A stretch of 64,000 nucleotides of DNA from Desulfospira joergensenii DSM 10085 (lineage in GTDB: Bacteria > Desulfobacterota > Desulfobacteria > Desulfobacterales > Desulfobacteraceae), in contig NZ_ATUG01000003.1 of the NCBI RefSeq assembly GCF_000420085.1, positions 1-64,000 on the forward strand, written 5' to 3'. Under the pieces are notes generated by a model. It was not told where the DNA came from, did not search any database, and was given only the letters and a program-made list of their open reading frames with translations. The first letter of the stretch is position 1. Each line of letters opens with the position of its first letter. Below are positions 51,600 to 60,532 of this stretch, in pieces. The translations under genes and the position numbers were made by a program.

Positions 51600-51659
51600 G
51601 AAATTTACCGGTCCTTTCCGAAGCACTTTTGGGGGAATGAAGGATATAAAGATACAACT

Positions 51660-52550
51660 ATGCACGATATCAATTTTTCCCATGAACATGAACTTAAGGA
51701 ACATGATTTTTTAGGGTGCTGCAAAGACTGCCAAAACAGCCTTGCCGTCATTAAGCCCCATATCATGGGATTTGCCGACAGGATCAGGCAATACTCCCGC
51801 AAGAGGCTTGAAGCACTGCCTCCTGAAGAGCTATACCGGCTCTACCAGATTCTGGATGACCTGGCCCATATGAATGCCGGCAGCCACCTGTCTTCCCTGC
51901 TGCTGGACGAAGAAGAGATCCGGCATGAACTGCCCCTGATCCGTTCCTATTACACCGCCTTTTTCGGCATCCATGAGGATCACCTGGCAGATGAACTGAT
52001 CCACAGCCGGGATCCCTGGAAGCTTCTTGGCACCTTCCCCCTGTATCCCCGGTATGTTTCCTTGGTGGAAAAACAGATCGAGGCCATGCACATTGCACCC
52101 GGGAAACGCTTGGTGTTCATTGGAAGCGGCCCTGTTCCCCTGACGTTGATTCTCATGAACCGTCTCTTTGGTATCCGGTCCATCGGGATAGACAATACCC
52201 CTGAAACTGTCAGGCTTTCCAGGGAAGTGATTCAACATCTCGGCCTGCAAAAAGAGATTGAAATCGTTCAAGGGGATGATTCCTCCCTGGAAAATTTTAA
52301 TTGGGATATTGTTCTTGTGGCCGCCTTGGCAGAACCCAAGGTCAGAATTTTTAGAAATCTGCGAAACATCCTGGACAAACGGGGGCCTGCACCGGTGGTG
52401 TTCAGGACCTATACCGGCATGCAGGCCGTGCTGTACAAACCGGTTCAGCCCGAGGACATCAAAGGATTTAAAATCGTGAAGGCCGTTGCCCCTACAGGCA
52501 GGGTAAACAACACAACGGTTTTCGTGCGCATTGATCAAAAAAACAGGTAG
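51660..52550 (+). CDS. Nicotianamine-synthase-like protein 1
   Basis: 296 aa. The SAM-binding core reads VFIGSGPVPLTLIL (GSGPVPLT at 155-162) followed by SIGIDNTPETV, and the C-terminus VNNTTVFVRI matches the end of nicotianamine synthases and CntL-type enzymes, which transfer the aminobutyrate group of SAM to an amino acid. The N-terminus is rich in His and Cys (H2, H8, H10, H15, C20, C21, C24), suggesting metal binding. It continues the ECF operon and is followed after six bases by a second member. The nucleophile amino acid is unknown. Confidence 0.78.
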   Translation: MHDINFSHEHELKEHDFLGCCKDCQNSLAVIKPHIMGFADRIRQYSRKRLEALPPEELYRLYQILDDLAHMNAGSHLSSLLLDEEEIRHELPLIRSYYTAFFGIHEDHLADELIHSRDPWKLLGTFPLYPRYVSLVEKQIEAMHIAPGKRLVFIGSGPVPLTLILMNRLFGIRSIGIDNTPETVRLSREVIQHLGLQKEIEIVQGDDSSLENFNWDIVLVAALAEPKVRIFRNLRNILDKRGPAPVVFRTYTGMQAVLYKPVQPEDIKGFKIVKAVAPTGRVNNTTVFVRIDQKNR

Positions 52551-52556
52551 GAAAGT

Positions 52557-53375
52557 TTGGCAGACCTGGACCTTGTCAAAAAAGAATTCTTGGATATTTA
52601 CGCATCCCTTTCAGATGTGACGGAAACATCACTGCTTAACGGGATCCAGGCAGGGTCATATCCCTTTTTCCAACGGCTTGACCGGATGGCGGCAATGGAT
52701 GTCGATGACCGGGAGGCTGAAGAGATCCGCAGGGACAAGGAACTTCGGAAAGCCATGGCCCATATCTGCCGGTTGAAAAGAATAAACGGGCTGCGCATGG
52801 AAATCGATAACGCAAGGACAATTATCCAGTCTCCCGCACCCTGGGAGGCAGTCAGACAGTTTGTATATTATCCCAACTACCTGGAACTTGCCCGGATGGA
52901 ATCGTCCGGCGCCAATCTTTTGTCCGGCGACAAGGTGGTTTTCCTGGGCAGCGGCCCTTTGCCTTTGACCCTCATCTGCCTCTGGACCCGGTACGGTATT
53001 AAGGGGATTGGCATTGAACAATGTCCGGAATATGCAGATCTTTCACGCCAGCTGATTAGAGGTCTCGGCCTGGCGGAAGAGATTCGCATTATTGAAGGCA
53101 ACCATTATTGTTTGCCACTGGCAGAAGACTGCAGCCTGATCATGATCGGTGCCGATGCCCTGCCCAAGGATGAGATTTTTTCCCACCTTGCAGACCGCTT
53201 GGAAGAGGGGACAAAACTTTCCTACCGTATATATGAAAAGGGACTGCGGCGGCTCCTGGATGTTCAGTCAAGCTTTGACCTGCCGGCAGGGTTCAGGCAG
53301 TACAGGCGCATCCGGCCCCAGCCGCCGGTGAACAATACCTCGGTTTTCATATCTAAAGAAGGCAAGGCGGGTTAG
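52557..53375 (+). CDS. Nicotianamine-synthase-like protein 2
   Basis: 272 aa, TTG start with AGGAAAG upstream. Core VVFLGSGPLPLTLICL (GSGPLPLT at 131-138), GIGIEQCPEYADLSRQLIRGLG, and C-terminus VNNTSVFISK as in its neighbour. The two proteins are clearly paralogous but far apart in the N-terminal domain, so they probably act on different substrates or in sequence, for example adding a first and second aminobutyrate unit. It lacks the His/Cys tail of the first copy. Three bases separate it from the PLP enzyme. Confidence 0.75.
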   Translation: MADLDLVKKEFLDIYASLSDVTETSLLNGIQAGSYPFFQRLDRMAAMDVDDREAEEIRRDKELRKAMAHICRLKRINGLRMEIDNARTIIQSPAPWEAVRQFVYYPNYLELARMESSGANLLSGDKVVFLGSGPLPLTLICLWTRYGIKGIGIEQCPEYADLSRQLIRGLGLAEEIRIIEGNHYCLPLAEDCSLIMIGADALPKDEIFSHLADRLEEGTKLSYRIYEKGLRRLLDVQSSFDLPAGFRQYRRIRPQPPVNNTSVFISKEGKAG

Positions 53376-53378
53376 CTC

Positions 53379-54488
53379 ATGCCGGATCTTTTCACGCTTA
53401 CCTCAGGGCTTCCCACTCCTTTTCTTGTCCTGGACCAAACCATCCTCAAACGGAATATTCACCGCATCCATGCCTATGCAGATCTTCACGGGTTTCAAGT
53501 TCGTCCCCATGTCAAAACCCATAAATCTCGAGCCATTACCCGGATGCAGATGTCGGCAGGTGCTGCCGGCATTGCCGTGGCCAAGGCCACGGAAGCTCAA
53601 ACCCTGGCCCCGGAAAAGAAAACAGACATTACCGTGGCCTACCCGGCGCTGGGAGATGAGCGGGCCCAAATCATCGCAGAACTTTCAAAGAGGCACTACG
53701 TTAAAGTCGCTGTTGATTCCAAGTCCCTGGTGGATAGTCTTTCAGCCGCTGCTCTCAGGAACCGGACAAGAGTCGGTATCCATATCATTTTTGACGCGGG
53801 ACTTCACCGCTGCGGTGTAACCGATGCTGAACAGACCCTGGAGCTTGCCCGGTATGCCCAAGAAAAGCCCGGGCTCGGCTATGAAGGCATTCAGCTCTAT
53901 CTGGGACACCTCTACGGGGATACCGCCCGGGATCTGAAATGTTTTGAGCAGATCAATGCCCGGTGGGAACCGGTATTCAAGGCCCTGTGCAGGGCAGGGC
54001 TGCTTCCTCAAACGGTTTCTTCGGGTTCCACCCCGTCCCTTTTTGAGACCCACAGAATCAATTACATCAATGAAGTCCGGGTCGGTACGGCCTATATAAA
54101 CGATTATTTTGTACTTAAATTCAACCATTGCAGGCGTTCGGACTGTGCTGCCCGGGTCGTTGCCACGGTTGTTTCCGACAGTATACCGGGACAGGTGATC
54201 ATTGACGCCGGGTCCAAATCCCTTTCCGCCAAGCAGATGCTCCGCCATGGGAACCTGGAAATGGGGTATGTGTATGAGTATCCCGAGGCCCGGATATTCA
54301 GGCTCCATGAAGAACATGGGTGGATGGATGTCAGTCGCTGCAAAAAGCCGCCGGCCCTGGGTCAGAGAATCAGCATCATTCCGGTGAATGTGGCCCTGTG
54401 CATGAATCTATACGATTCTTTTTACCTGATAGACATGGAAGGTGCGCTCCAAAAAGAAAGGGTGGACGCACGGGGCTGCCATGTCTGA
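53379..54488 (+). CDS. Fold-III PLP enzyme (D-Ser dehydratase/D-Thr aldolase-like) in the metallophore operon
   Basis: 369 aa. An alanine-racemase-type barrel with the PLP lysine in RPHVKTHK (Lys46), followed by a C-terminal beta domain. In D-serine dehydratases and D-threonine aldolases a C-terminal P-N-H-A-C motif binds the catalytic metal; here the matching stretch reads PVNVALCMNL, so the His and Cys are not conserved in register. That points to a metal-independent reaction, perhaps racemisation. In staphylopine synthesis a racemase supplies D-His to the NAS-like enzyme, so this protein may make a D-amino-acid precursor. It is the last gene of the operon. Confidence 0.75.
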   Translation: MPDLFTLTSGLPTPFLVLDQTILKRNIHRIHAYADLHGFQVRPHVKTHKSRAITRMQMSAGAAGIAVAKATEAQTLAPEKKTDITVAYPALGDERAQIIAELSKRHYVKVAVDSKSLVDSLSAAALRNRTRVGIHIIFDAGLHRCGVTDAEQTLELARYAQEKPGLGYEGIQLYLGHLYGDTARDLKCFEQINARWEPVFKALCRAGLLPQTVSSGSTPSLFETHRINYINEVRVGTAYINDYFVLKFNHCRRSDCAARVVATVVSDSIPGQVIIDAGSKSLSAKQMLRHGNLEMGYVYEYPEARIFRLHEEHGWMDVSRCKKPPALGQRISIIPVNVALCMNLYDSFYLIDMEGALQKERVDARGCHV

Positions 54489-54508
54489 ATAAGGAGACGG
54501 TCTAAAGG

Positions 54509-54934
54509 CTATTCTCCGGCCATAAAGGCGTTTAATTCCTTTAAAATGCTGAAATAGATATCCTCATCACTGCCGTAGATGTCAATGACGTCCTTGTGGT
54601 TGATCAGTTTTTCAACGATAAAGGCCGTCAGGTAGAGGCAGGCAATATTGGGACTTGATATCAGGGTCCTGAAGGGCGCCACCATATAATCGATGTCAAA
54701 GTCTTCGGCCTTGACCAGTTCGTCCAGGCATCTGGCGATCTGGTTTTCAATGCTGGATTTGCTCACGGTTTCAATGAGACCGTTTTCAATGAGCTTCATG
54801 GAGACTTTATTGCTGAAGGCATCTATGTTGTCCCGGATGGTGCGGATGGTTTTTATTCTCTCTCTTTCCTTGGAAGATTCGATCTTGGAAAGAAGTTTGG
54901 ATTCCCTGTTTCCGGTGTAGAACATCTTGGCCAT
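54509..54934 (-). CDS. Helical hypothetical protein
   Basis: 141 aa, predominantly helical and charged, with RERIKTIRTIRDNIDAFSNKVSMKLIENG and an acidic C-terminus (GSDEDIYFSILKELNAF). AAGGA lies before the ATG. It converges on the metallophore operon with 20 bases between and lies upstream of recJ on the same strand. No family recognised. Confidence 0.65.
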   Translation of the reverse strand: MAKMFYTGNRESKLLSKIESSKERERIKTIRTIRDNIDAFSNKVSMKLIENGLIETVSKSSIENQIARCLDELVKAEDFDIDYMVAPFRTLISSPNIACLYLTAFIVEKLINHKDVIDIYGSDEDIYFSILKELNAFMAGE

Positions 54935-55016
54935 GGGTCTGTCCTTAAATTTACGAAATCATTAAACGCTAATCCACAGATATACTATAAAAACAGGCAA
55001 TTAATCAAGGTAAAAA

Positions 55017-56726
55017 TCATAGGTCTTCAATAATAATCTGCACGGTCCCGGGTCTGAATTTGTTGATTTTCAGGCGGAAGGCCAAGTGGCTGAAAAAGCT
55101 GGGAAGGTTATCCATATCCCTGACATTGAAGTGAAAGGCCTCAATGGGATCCCCTGATCCGGACCGGTCGTCCTGGAGCATCATCTTCCGGTGGAGGCCT
55201 CCCAGAATATGGGACGAGATCACCCTTGCATTCCGGAGCAGGAAAACAGGTTCTGGATTGGCCGTGCCGAACGGGCGCAGGCAGCTCAGCTCCCGGGCAA
55301 GGGAAAAATTGATCTCCTTGAAGTCGAGTTCCGCGTCAATGGTCAGGGTCTTGATGAAATCCGGGTCGGAATAACAGGTATCGAGATGGGCCAAAAGGCC
55401 TTTGTTCAGGTCTTTTAAACTTTTTTCGGTCAAGGTCAGGCCCGCAGCCATGGAGTGCCCTCCGAATTTTACGAGCAAATGGGCGTTTTCCGCCAGGGCC
55501 TGGTGGATATTGATCTGATTGATACTCCGGCATGAACCCACGATATTTCCGTTTACACTGGACATGAGCACCACGGGCCGGACATATTTTTTGGATAATT
55601 TGGAGGCAGCGATCCCTAGAACGCTGGGATTCCAATCCGAATCCCAGATCATGAGCAGACGGTGATCCAGAAGACCGGCATCTCTGGAGATCCGGTTCTC
55701 AATATCCGCCACGATCTCCTTTTCGATCATCTGGCGCTTCCGGTTGAGTTCATCAAGGATTTGGGCGGTCCTGTCCGCCTCTGAATGGCTTGGGCAGATC
55801 AGCAGGGAAACGCAGATCCGGGCATGGGAAATCCGGCCGGCCGCATTGATCCTGGGGACGATCTTAAAGGAGACGTCATCCGAGTCCAGACGGCCGGGGT
55901 CCAGGCGGGATGCACGGAAGAGGGCGGCAAGACCGGGACGCTGGTTCTTCTGCATCTCTTTGATTCCGGCCACGCACAGGATCCGATTGTCTTTGATCAG
56001 GGGAACCATGTCTCCGATGGTGCCGATGGCAAAAAGATCGAGAAAAGGCAGAAGGCTGGGTTCATTGATTTCCTTCCACACCCCTTTATCCCGGAAGAAT
56101 TTTCTCAGGGCCATGACCAGGAAAAAGGCCACGCCGACGCCGGCAAGGTAATCCAGACCCGAGGGGCAGTCCTCTTGTTTGGGGTCGATGAGGGCCAGAG
56201 CCAGAGGCAGGCTCTCCCCGGGTTCGTGGTGGTCCGTGACGATCACATCGATGTCTTCGGCAGCGGCGGCTTCAACCGCATCAATGGAGGAAATGCCGCA
56301 GTCAACGGTGATGATCAGATCCACGTCCATCTCCGCGGCCCTGGCCACATGGTCGGGCTGGAGTCCGTATCCTTCCTGTATCCTGTGGGGAATATACCAG
56401 GTCAGGTCTGCCTTGAGAAGGGTCAGGAATTCAACCAAAAGGGCAGTGGCCGTGACACCGTCGGCATCAAAATCCCCGAAGATCATTATTTTTTCCTGGT
56501 TCAGAATCCCGGCGTAAATCCGCTCCACCGCCTTGTCCATGTCCTTCAAGGCAAAGGGATCCCCCAGTTCGCTGAAGCCGGGGGAAAGAAAGGAACGGGC
56601 TTCTTTTGCCGTTGTGATTCCCCGCTCCAGGAGCAGGCCGGCAATCACCGGGAGACAGTCCAGTTCCCTGGAAAGGGATTTGGCCTTTTCAGGGTCCGGG
56701 GTCAGATATGTGAATAAGGATTCCAT
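55017..56726 (-). CDS. recJ: Single-stranded-DNA exonuclease RecJ
   Basis: 569 aa. DHH-family motifs: IFGDFDADGVTATALL, TVDCGIS, VTDHHEPGE and GxGVAFFL, then DHHA1 GGHSMAAG near the C-terminus and an OB-fold tail. It degrades ssDNA 5' to 3' in RecF-pathway repair. I use the ATG at 56726 (MESLFTYLTP); the longer frame extends 15 codons with no better ribosome site. It is divergent from the DUF4911-miaB unit. Confidence 0.95.
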   Translation of the reverse strand: MESLFTYLTPDPEKAKSLSRELDCLPVIAGLLLERGITTAKEARSFLSPGFSELGDPFALKDMDKAVERIYAGILNQEKIMIFGDFDADGVTATALLVEFLTLLKADLTWYIPHRIQEGYGLQPDHVARAAEMDVDLIITVDCGISSIDAVEAAAAEDIDVIVTDHHEPGESLPLALALIDPKQEDCPSGLDYLAGVGVAFFLVMALRKFFRDKGVWKEINEPSLLPFLDLFAIGTIGDMVPLIKDNRILCVAGIKEMQKNQRPGLAALFRASRLDPGRLDSDDVSFKIVPRINAAGRISHARICVSLLICPSHSEADRTAQILDELNRKRQMIEKEIVADIENRISRDAGLLDHRLLMIWDSDWNPSVLGIAASKLSKKYVRPVVLMSSVNGNIVGSCRSINQINIHQALAENAHLLVKFGGHSMAAGLTLTEKSLKDLNKGLLAHLDTCYSDPDFIKTLTIDAELDFKEINFSLARELSCLRPFGTANPEPVFLLRNARVISSHILGGLHRKMMLQDDRSGSGDPIEAFHFNVRDMDNLPSFFSHLAFRLKINKFRPGTVQIIIEDL

Positions 56727-56846
56727 TTTTGTTAAGGACAAAAATATAGCGGTTAAAGGGGGTAAAGTCAAAAAATTGTTTGGGAATTTATGGGATGAGA
56801 TGGTATACTCCCACGCTTAGAACCTCAATATCAAAGCGAAAAGATT

Positions 56847-57056
56847 ATGGAAACCATTCGCAGGGAATACCGGGTGGACAAGGCCCGGATCGGATTTATC
56901 CGATTTATATTTGAAGCCCATGAGGGAATCGGTGTGGTGACCACACTTGACCCGGCCCAAGGCCACATCAGGATATCCATGCCGCCGGATCGGACAAAGA
57001 CCGTTTCCCATGTGATTGAGGACTTAAAAAAGGATTTCAGGTTTGACGAAATATAA
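56847..57056 (+). CDS. DUF4911 protein
   Basis: 69 aa of mixed alpha/beta with EGIGVVTTLDPAQGHIRISMPPD, the DUF4911 pattern; these small proteins frequently sit directly upstream of miaB in deltaproteobacteria. The last 14 bases overlap the miaB start. Function unknown; the stable link suggests a role near tRNA modification or a shared regulation. Confidence 0.8.
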   Translation: METIRREYRVDKARIGFIRFIFEAHEGIGVVTTLDPAQGHIRISMPPDRTKTVSHVIEDLKKDFRFDEI

Positions 57057-58428
57057 GGGACTGGCATTTATCAACACCATCGGCTGCCAGATGAATGTCT
57101 ATGATTCAGAAAAGCTTGCCGGGATACTCAATTCATACGGGTTTGAAAAGACCCAGGACATGGATGAGGCCGACATCGTGGTCTGCAACACCTGCTCCAT
57201 CCGGCACAAGGCCGAAGAAAAGGCCTTCAGCTTTCTGGGCCGGTTTGCCAGGGAAAAAACCAGGCGCCCCCATCTTATCACGGTGATGGCCGGGTGCGTG
57301 GCCCAGCAGGAGGGGAAAAAGGCCTTTGACCGTCTTCCCCACCTGAACCTGGTCCTGGGGACCCAGGCCTTTTCCCGGTTCGGTGCCCATATCGACGCAC
57401 TCAAATCAGGAACCCAGAGGATCGTGGATATCGAAGAATCCGACATGATCTTTGAGGCCCTGCCCGATGAGACCTGTTTTGAAGAGAACAAGGTGTCAAG
57501 GTTTGTGACCATCATGCAGGGATGCGATAATTTCTGCACCTATTGCGTGGTCCCCTATGTCCGCGGACGGGAAAGAAGCCGGGCCCCGGAAGCCATCCTG
57601 GAAGAGATCCGGATACTGGCCCGAAACGGCATCAAAGAGGTCACCCTTCTGGGGCAGAACGTCAACTCCTACGGGATCCGGGAACAGGGACTTTCCTTTC
57701 CCGGGCTTCTGGAAAAAGTCAGCCGGATTGAGGGTATCAAGAGAATCCGGTTTGCCACTTCCCATCCAAAAGATCTTTCAGAGGAACTCATCCATGCGGT
57801 CCGGGATATTGACAAGGTATGCCGTCATGTGCATCTTCCGGTTCAGTCCGGCTCCGATAAAATTCTCAAGAAGATGAACCGGGGCTATACCCGGGAAACC
57901 TATTTGTCCAGGATCCGGGCCCTGAGAGAGGCCTGCCCGGACATCGGCCTGTCCACGGACATCATTGTCGGCTTTCCCTTTGAAACCAAAGAGGATTTTC
58001 ATCTGACCCTGGATCTGATTCAAGAGGCCCGGTTTGATTCTATCTTTGCCTTTGCCTATTCAGACCGGTCTTCGGCTCCGGCAGCTAAATTTTCAAGCCA
58101 GGTGGAAGAAACGGAAAAAAAAGACCGGCTCAATCAACTCCTGGAACTCCAGGAAACCCTTACCGAAAAAAAGAACCGGGCGGAAATCGGGCAAACCCTT
58201 GGGGTTCTGGTGGAGGGGTTCAGCGCCAAGGAGCGGGACGGGTTTGTCAAACCCTCTGCAAAGACCCGGCAGATGACAGGAAGGACCGAATCCAATAAAA
58301 TTGTTCATTTTGCTTCAGACGGCATTAAAATCGGTGATCTGGTTGACATTAAAATTGAAAAAACATACCCCCATTCTCTGTGGGGAACCTCCGCGGCAGA
58401 CCAATGCTGGGAACGGAAAATAAAATGA
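57043..58428 (+). CDS. miaB: tRNA-2-methylthio-N6-dimethylallyladenosine synthase MiaB
   Basis: 461 aa. The N-terminal UPF0004 domain has three Cys for the auxiliary cluster (C15 in TIGCQMN, C51 in NTCSIR, C85 in AGCVAQQ). The radical-SAM cluster is C161-x3-C165-x2-C168 in GCDNFCTYCVVP. A TRAM domain closes the protein (GRTESNKIVHF). The start is TTG with AAGGA eight bases before it, inside the DUF4911 gene. Its stop overlaps the map ATG. Confidence 0.95.
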   Translation: MTKYKGLAFINTIGCQMNVYDSEKLAGILNSYGFEKTQDMDEADIVVCNTCSIRHKAEEKAFSFLGRFAREKTRRPHLITVMAGCVAQQEGKKAFDRLPHLNLVLGTQAFSRFGAHIDALKSGTQRIVDIEESDMIFEALPDETCFEENKVSRFVTIMQGCDNFCTYCVVPYVRGRERSRAPEAILEEIRILARNGIKEVTLLGQNVNSYGIREQGLSFPGLLEKVSRIEGIKRIRFATSHPKDLSEELIHAVRDIDKVCRHVHLPVQSGSDKILKKMNRGYTRETYLSRIRALREACPDIGLSTDIIVGFPFETKEDFHLTLDLIQEARFDSIFAFAYSDRSSAPAAKFSSQVEETEKKDRLNQLLELQETLTEKKNRAEIGQTLGVLVEGFSAKERDGFVKPSAKTRQMTGRTESNKIVHFASDGIKIGDLVDIKIEKTYPHSLWGTSAADQCWERKIK

Positions 58429-59306
58429 AAAAAAAGTCCATTAAAATCGGAAGAAACTCTGACTGCCCCTGCGGTTCAGGGTTAAAATACAAAAATTGCT
58501 GCCGGAATAAGAAAGCAGAGGTCTCTGTCAGTCAGGAGTATAAAAACCGGTATGACATCATCTTAAAGACAGATGAACAGATCCAGGGCATAAAAAAATG
58601 CGGAGAACTCCTCCTGTCCATTATGGACGGGGTGGAAAAGATGATCCGTCCCGGTTTGAAGACCGATGAGATCAATACCTATGTCCATGAAAAGACCGTT
58701 GAGGCCGGCGCCATCCCCGCTCCCCTCAACTACCGGGGATATCCCAAGAGCGTATGCGTGTCCGTCAACGAGGTGATCTGCCACGGCATACCGGGAGACC
58801 ATGTACTGGAGGACGGAGACATCGTCAATGTGGACATCACCCCGATTCTCAACGGATATTATGCCGACGCCAACAAGACCTTTTTTGTGGGAACCCCCAC
58901 CCCTGACGGGCAGAGGATCGTTTCCGTGGCAGCCGAGTCTTTAAAAAGGGGAATCGAGGTCGTGGCCCCGGGAGCCACCCTGGGGGATATCGGCCATGCC
59001 ATCCAGTCCTATGCCGAAGCCCAGAAATGCTCTGTGGTCAGAGAATTTGTGGGACACGGGGTGGGCATTGATTTCCACGAACAGCCCCAGGTCCTCCATT
59101 TCGGATCCCCGGGCAGGGGGGTGGTCCTGGTGCCCGGCATGGTATTCACCATCGAGCCCATGATCAACCTGGGAAAAAAGGAACTCCACGTGCTGGAGGA
59201 CGGATGGACCGCTGTGACCAATGACGGCTCCCTGTCTGCCCAGTTTGAGCAGACCATTCTTGTAACCGAAAACGGGTATGAGAGTCTTACGCCCTATGAG
59301 CTTTAG
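58425..59306 (+). CDS. map: Methionine aminopeptidase with SEC-C zinc motif
   Basis: 293 aa. A SEC-C type zinc knuckle leads the protein (C14, C16, C25, C26 in CPCGSGLKYKNCC), then a type I methionine aminopeptidase with the two-metal ligands: Asp in VNVDIT, Asp in YADANKT, His in GHGVGIDFHE, Glu in FTIEPM and Glu in FEQTIL. The knuckle probably docks the enzyme on the ribosome. ATG 58425 overlaps the miaB stop; the longer frame is inside miaB. Confidence 0.95.
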   Translation: MKKKSIKIGRNSDCPCGSGLKYKNCCRNKKAEVSVSQEYKNRYDIILKTDEQIQGIKKCGELLLSIMDGVEKMIRPGLKTDEINTYVHEKTVEAGAIPAPLNYRGYPKSVCVSVNEVICHGIPGDHVLEDGDIVNVDITPILNGYYADANKTFFVGTPTPDGQRIVSVAAESLKRGIEVVAPGATLGDIGHAIQSYAEAQKCSVVREFVGHGVGIDFHEQPQVLHFGSPGRGVVLVPGMVFTIEPMINLGKKELHVLEDGWTAVTNDGSLSAQFEQTILVTENGYESLTPYEL

Positions 59307-60042
59307 CCTTAACGGCATCTTATCCCTCAGCTATATCCTCTTCATCGGGATCAGTTCCGCTTTTCTGTTCTGTCTTGCGGTTCTGATCCGGATTTTAACC
59401 CTGCCTTTTGACCGGAAACTTTTGATTCTCCATCTTTTTACCTCATTCTGGGCCTCCCTTTACACCTGGTGCATGCCCCTGTGGTCGGTGACCATTTTCG
59501 GGCGGGAAAAAATGGATTCCCGAAAAAATTACGTCATCGTATCCAATCACCAGTCCCAGCTGGACATCCTGGTGCTCTACCGCCTGTTTTTCCCCTTTCG
59601 ATGGGTGTCCAAGGCTGAGGTTTTTCGCCTCCCCTTTATCGGCTGGAACATGTCGTTGAACGGCTATATCAAACTGAAAAGAGGGGAGAGGTCCAGTGTG
59701 GAAAAGATGATGCAGGAGTGCCGGGACCTTCTGGAGAAGGGCATATCCGTCTTCTTTTTCCCGGAAGGAACCCGGTCTGAAACCGGCCGGGTCAAACCCT
59801 TTAAACCCGGTGCCTTTATCCTGGCCAAAGAGATGAAAAAGCCCATTTTGCCCATTGTTCTCAACCATACAAAGGACGCCCTTCCCAAGCATTCATTGGA
59901 ATTTCACGGACGGCACAACATGGAAGTCAGGGTGCTGGATGAGATTCCCTATTCCGAACTTGAGCATATCCCTGTCCCTGAACTGGCCGACAGGATCCGG
60001 GATCTCATTGCCTCCCATGTGTCGGAGCACATGGCCAATTAA
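59296..60042 (+). CDS. plsC: 1-acyl-sn-glycerol-3-phosphate acyltransferase
   Basis: 248 aa (254 if the upstream ATG at 59278 is used). An N-terminal membrane helix is followed by the acyltransferase blocks NHQSQLD (H-x4-D), SLNGYIKLKRGE and FPEGTRSETG, and a final PILPIVLNHT. It makes phosphatidic acid from lysophosphatidate. It overlaps the end of map, the last of the miaB-map unit. Confidence 0.9.
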   Translation: MSFSLNGILSLSYILFIGISSAFLFCLAVLIRILTLPFDRKLLILHLFTSFWASLYTWCMPLWSVTIFGREKMDSRKNYVIVSNHQSQLDILVLYRLFFPFRWVSKAEVFRLPFIGWNMSLNGYIKLKRGERSSVEKMMQECRDLLEKGISVFFFPEGTRSETGRVKPFKPGAFILAKEMKKPILPIVLNHTKDALPKHSLEFHGRHNMEVRVLDEIPYSELEHIPVPELADRIRDLIASHVSEHMAN

Positions 60043-60135
60043 ACCGGCATGGTATTATCCCGGGATTTAACCGTCCCGGAACCCCGGCCTTTTAAGCCGC
60101 TTCAACCCCTTGCCTCTCCCTGCCTGATCCCCCCG
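60043..60135. other. Short GC-rich spacer
   Basis: This spacer has no gene or clear terminator. It ends where transposase similarity on the minus strand fades. Confidence 0.3.
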
Positions 60136-60139
60136 GCTT

Positions 60140-60532
60140 GCTGAAAATCAATCCTGACGTTGGACCAGCAAAGTGCAAGCATTCTGCATCCCTTAATAGA
60201 ACGACCATTGCTAGGATCCCATACTCTGGAAAGGAAGTTCTACCGACTTAGATCGGGATCGATCATAAGGGCTGTCATCCACTCTCAGAACAGATTCAGG
60301 GTCATCATCTGGTAATCGGTTAAAAAATCATAAAGTTTCAAGCCTATGATCAATAGCAACCTTCTCCAGTGGGATCTGCTTTCTTAAGAACTTTGCATGC
60401 AGCACCTTTCCCGAATGATACATTGTCATTGCTCACAATGCCCCTGAAGAAAGTTCTTTCCAAAAACGGAAGTGTAAAAATCGCCATAATCAAGGAAGGA
60501 ACACTATGACCATGTCGTTTCTTGACGCACAT
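60140..60532 (-). pseudogene. Decayed IS4-type transposase remnant
   Basis: On the minus strand a start-less piece reads SLIMAIFTLPFLERTFF and SFGKGAACKVLKKADP (60370-60532), then after a frameshift HWRRLLLIIGLKLYDFLTD (60302-60369), and after a second shift ESVLRVDDSPYDRSRSKSVEL (60225-60300) and a GRSIKGCRMLALCWS tail. The order (F.GK..Y..L..., WRRLL, VDDS.YDRSRSK) is that of the N-terminal half of IS4-like transposases, including the first catalytic Asp. At least two frameshifts and loss of the C-terminal half mean it is inactive. Confidence 0.65.
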
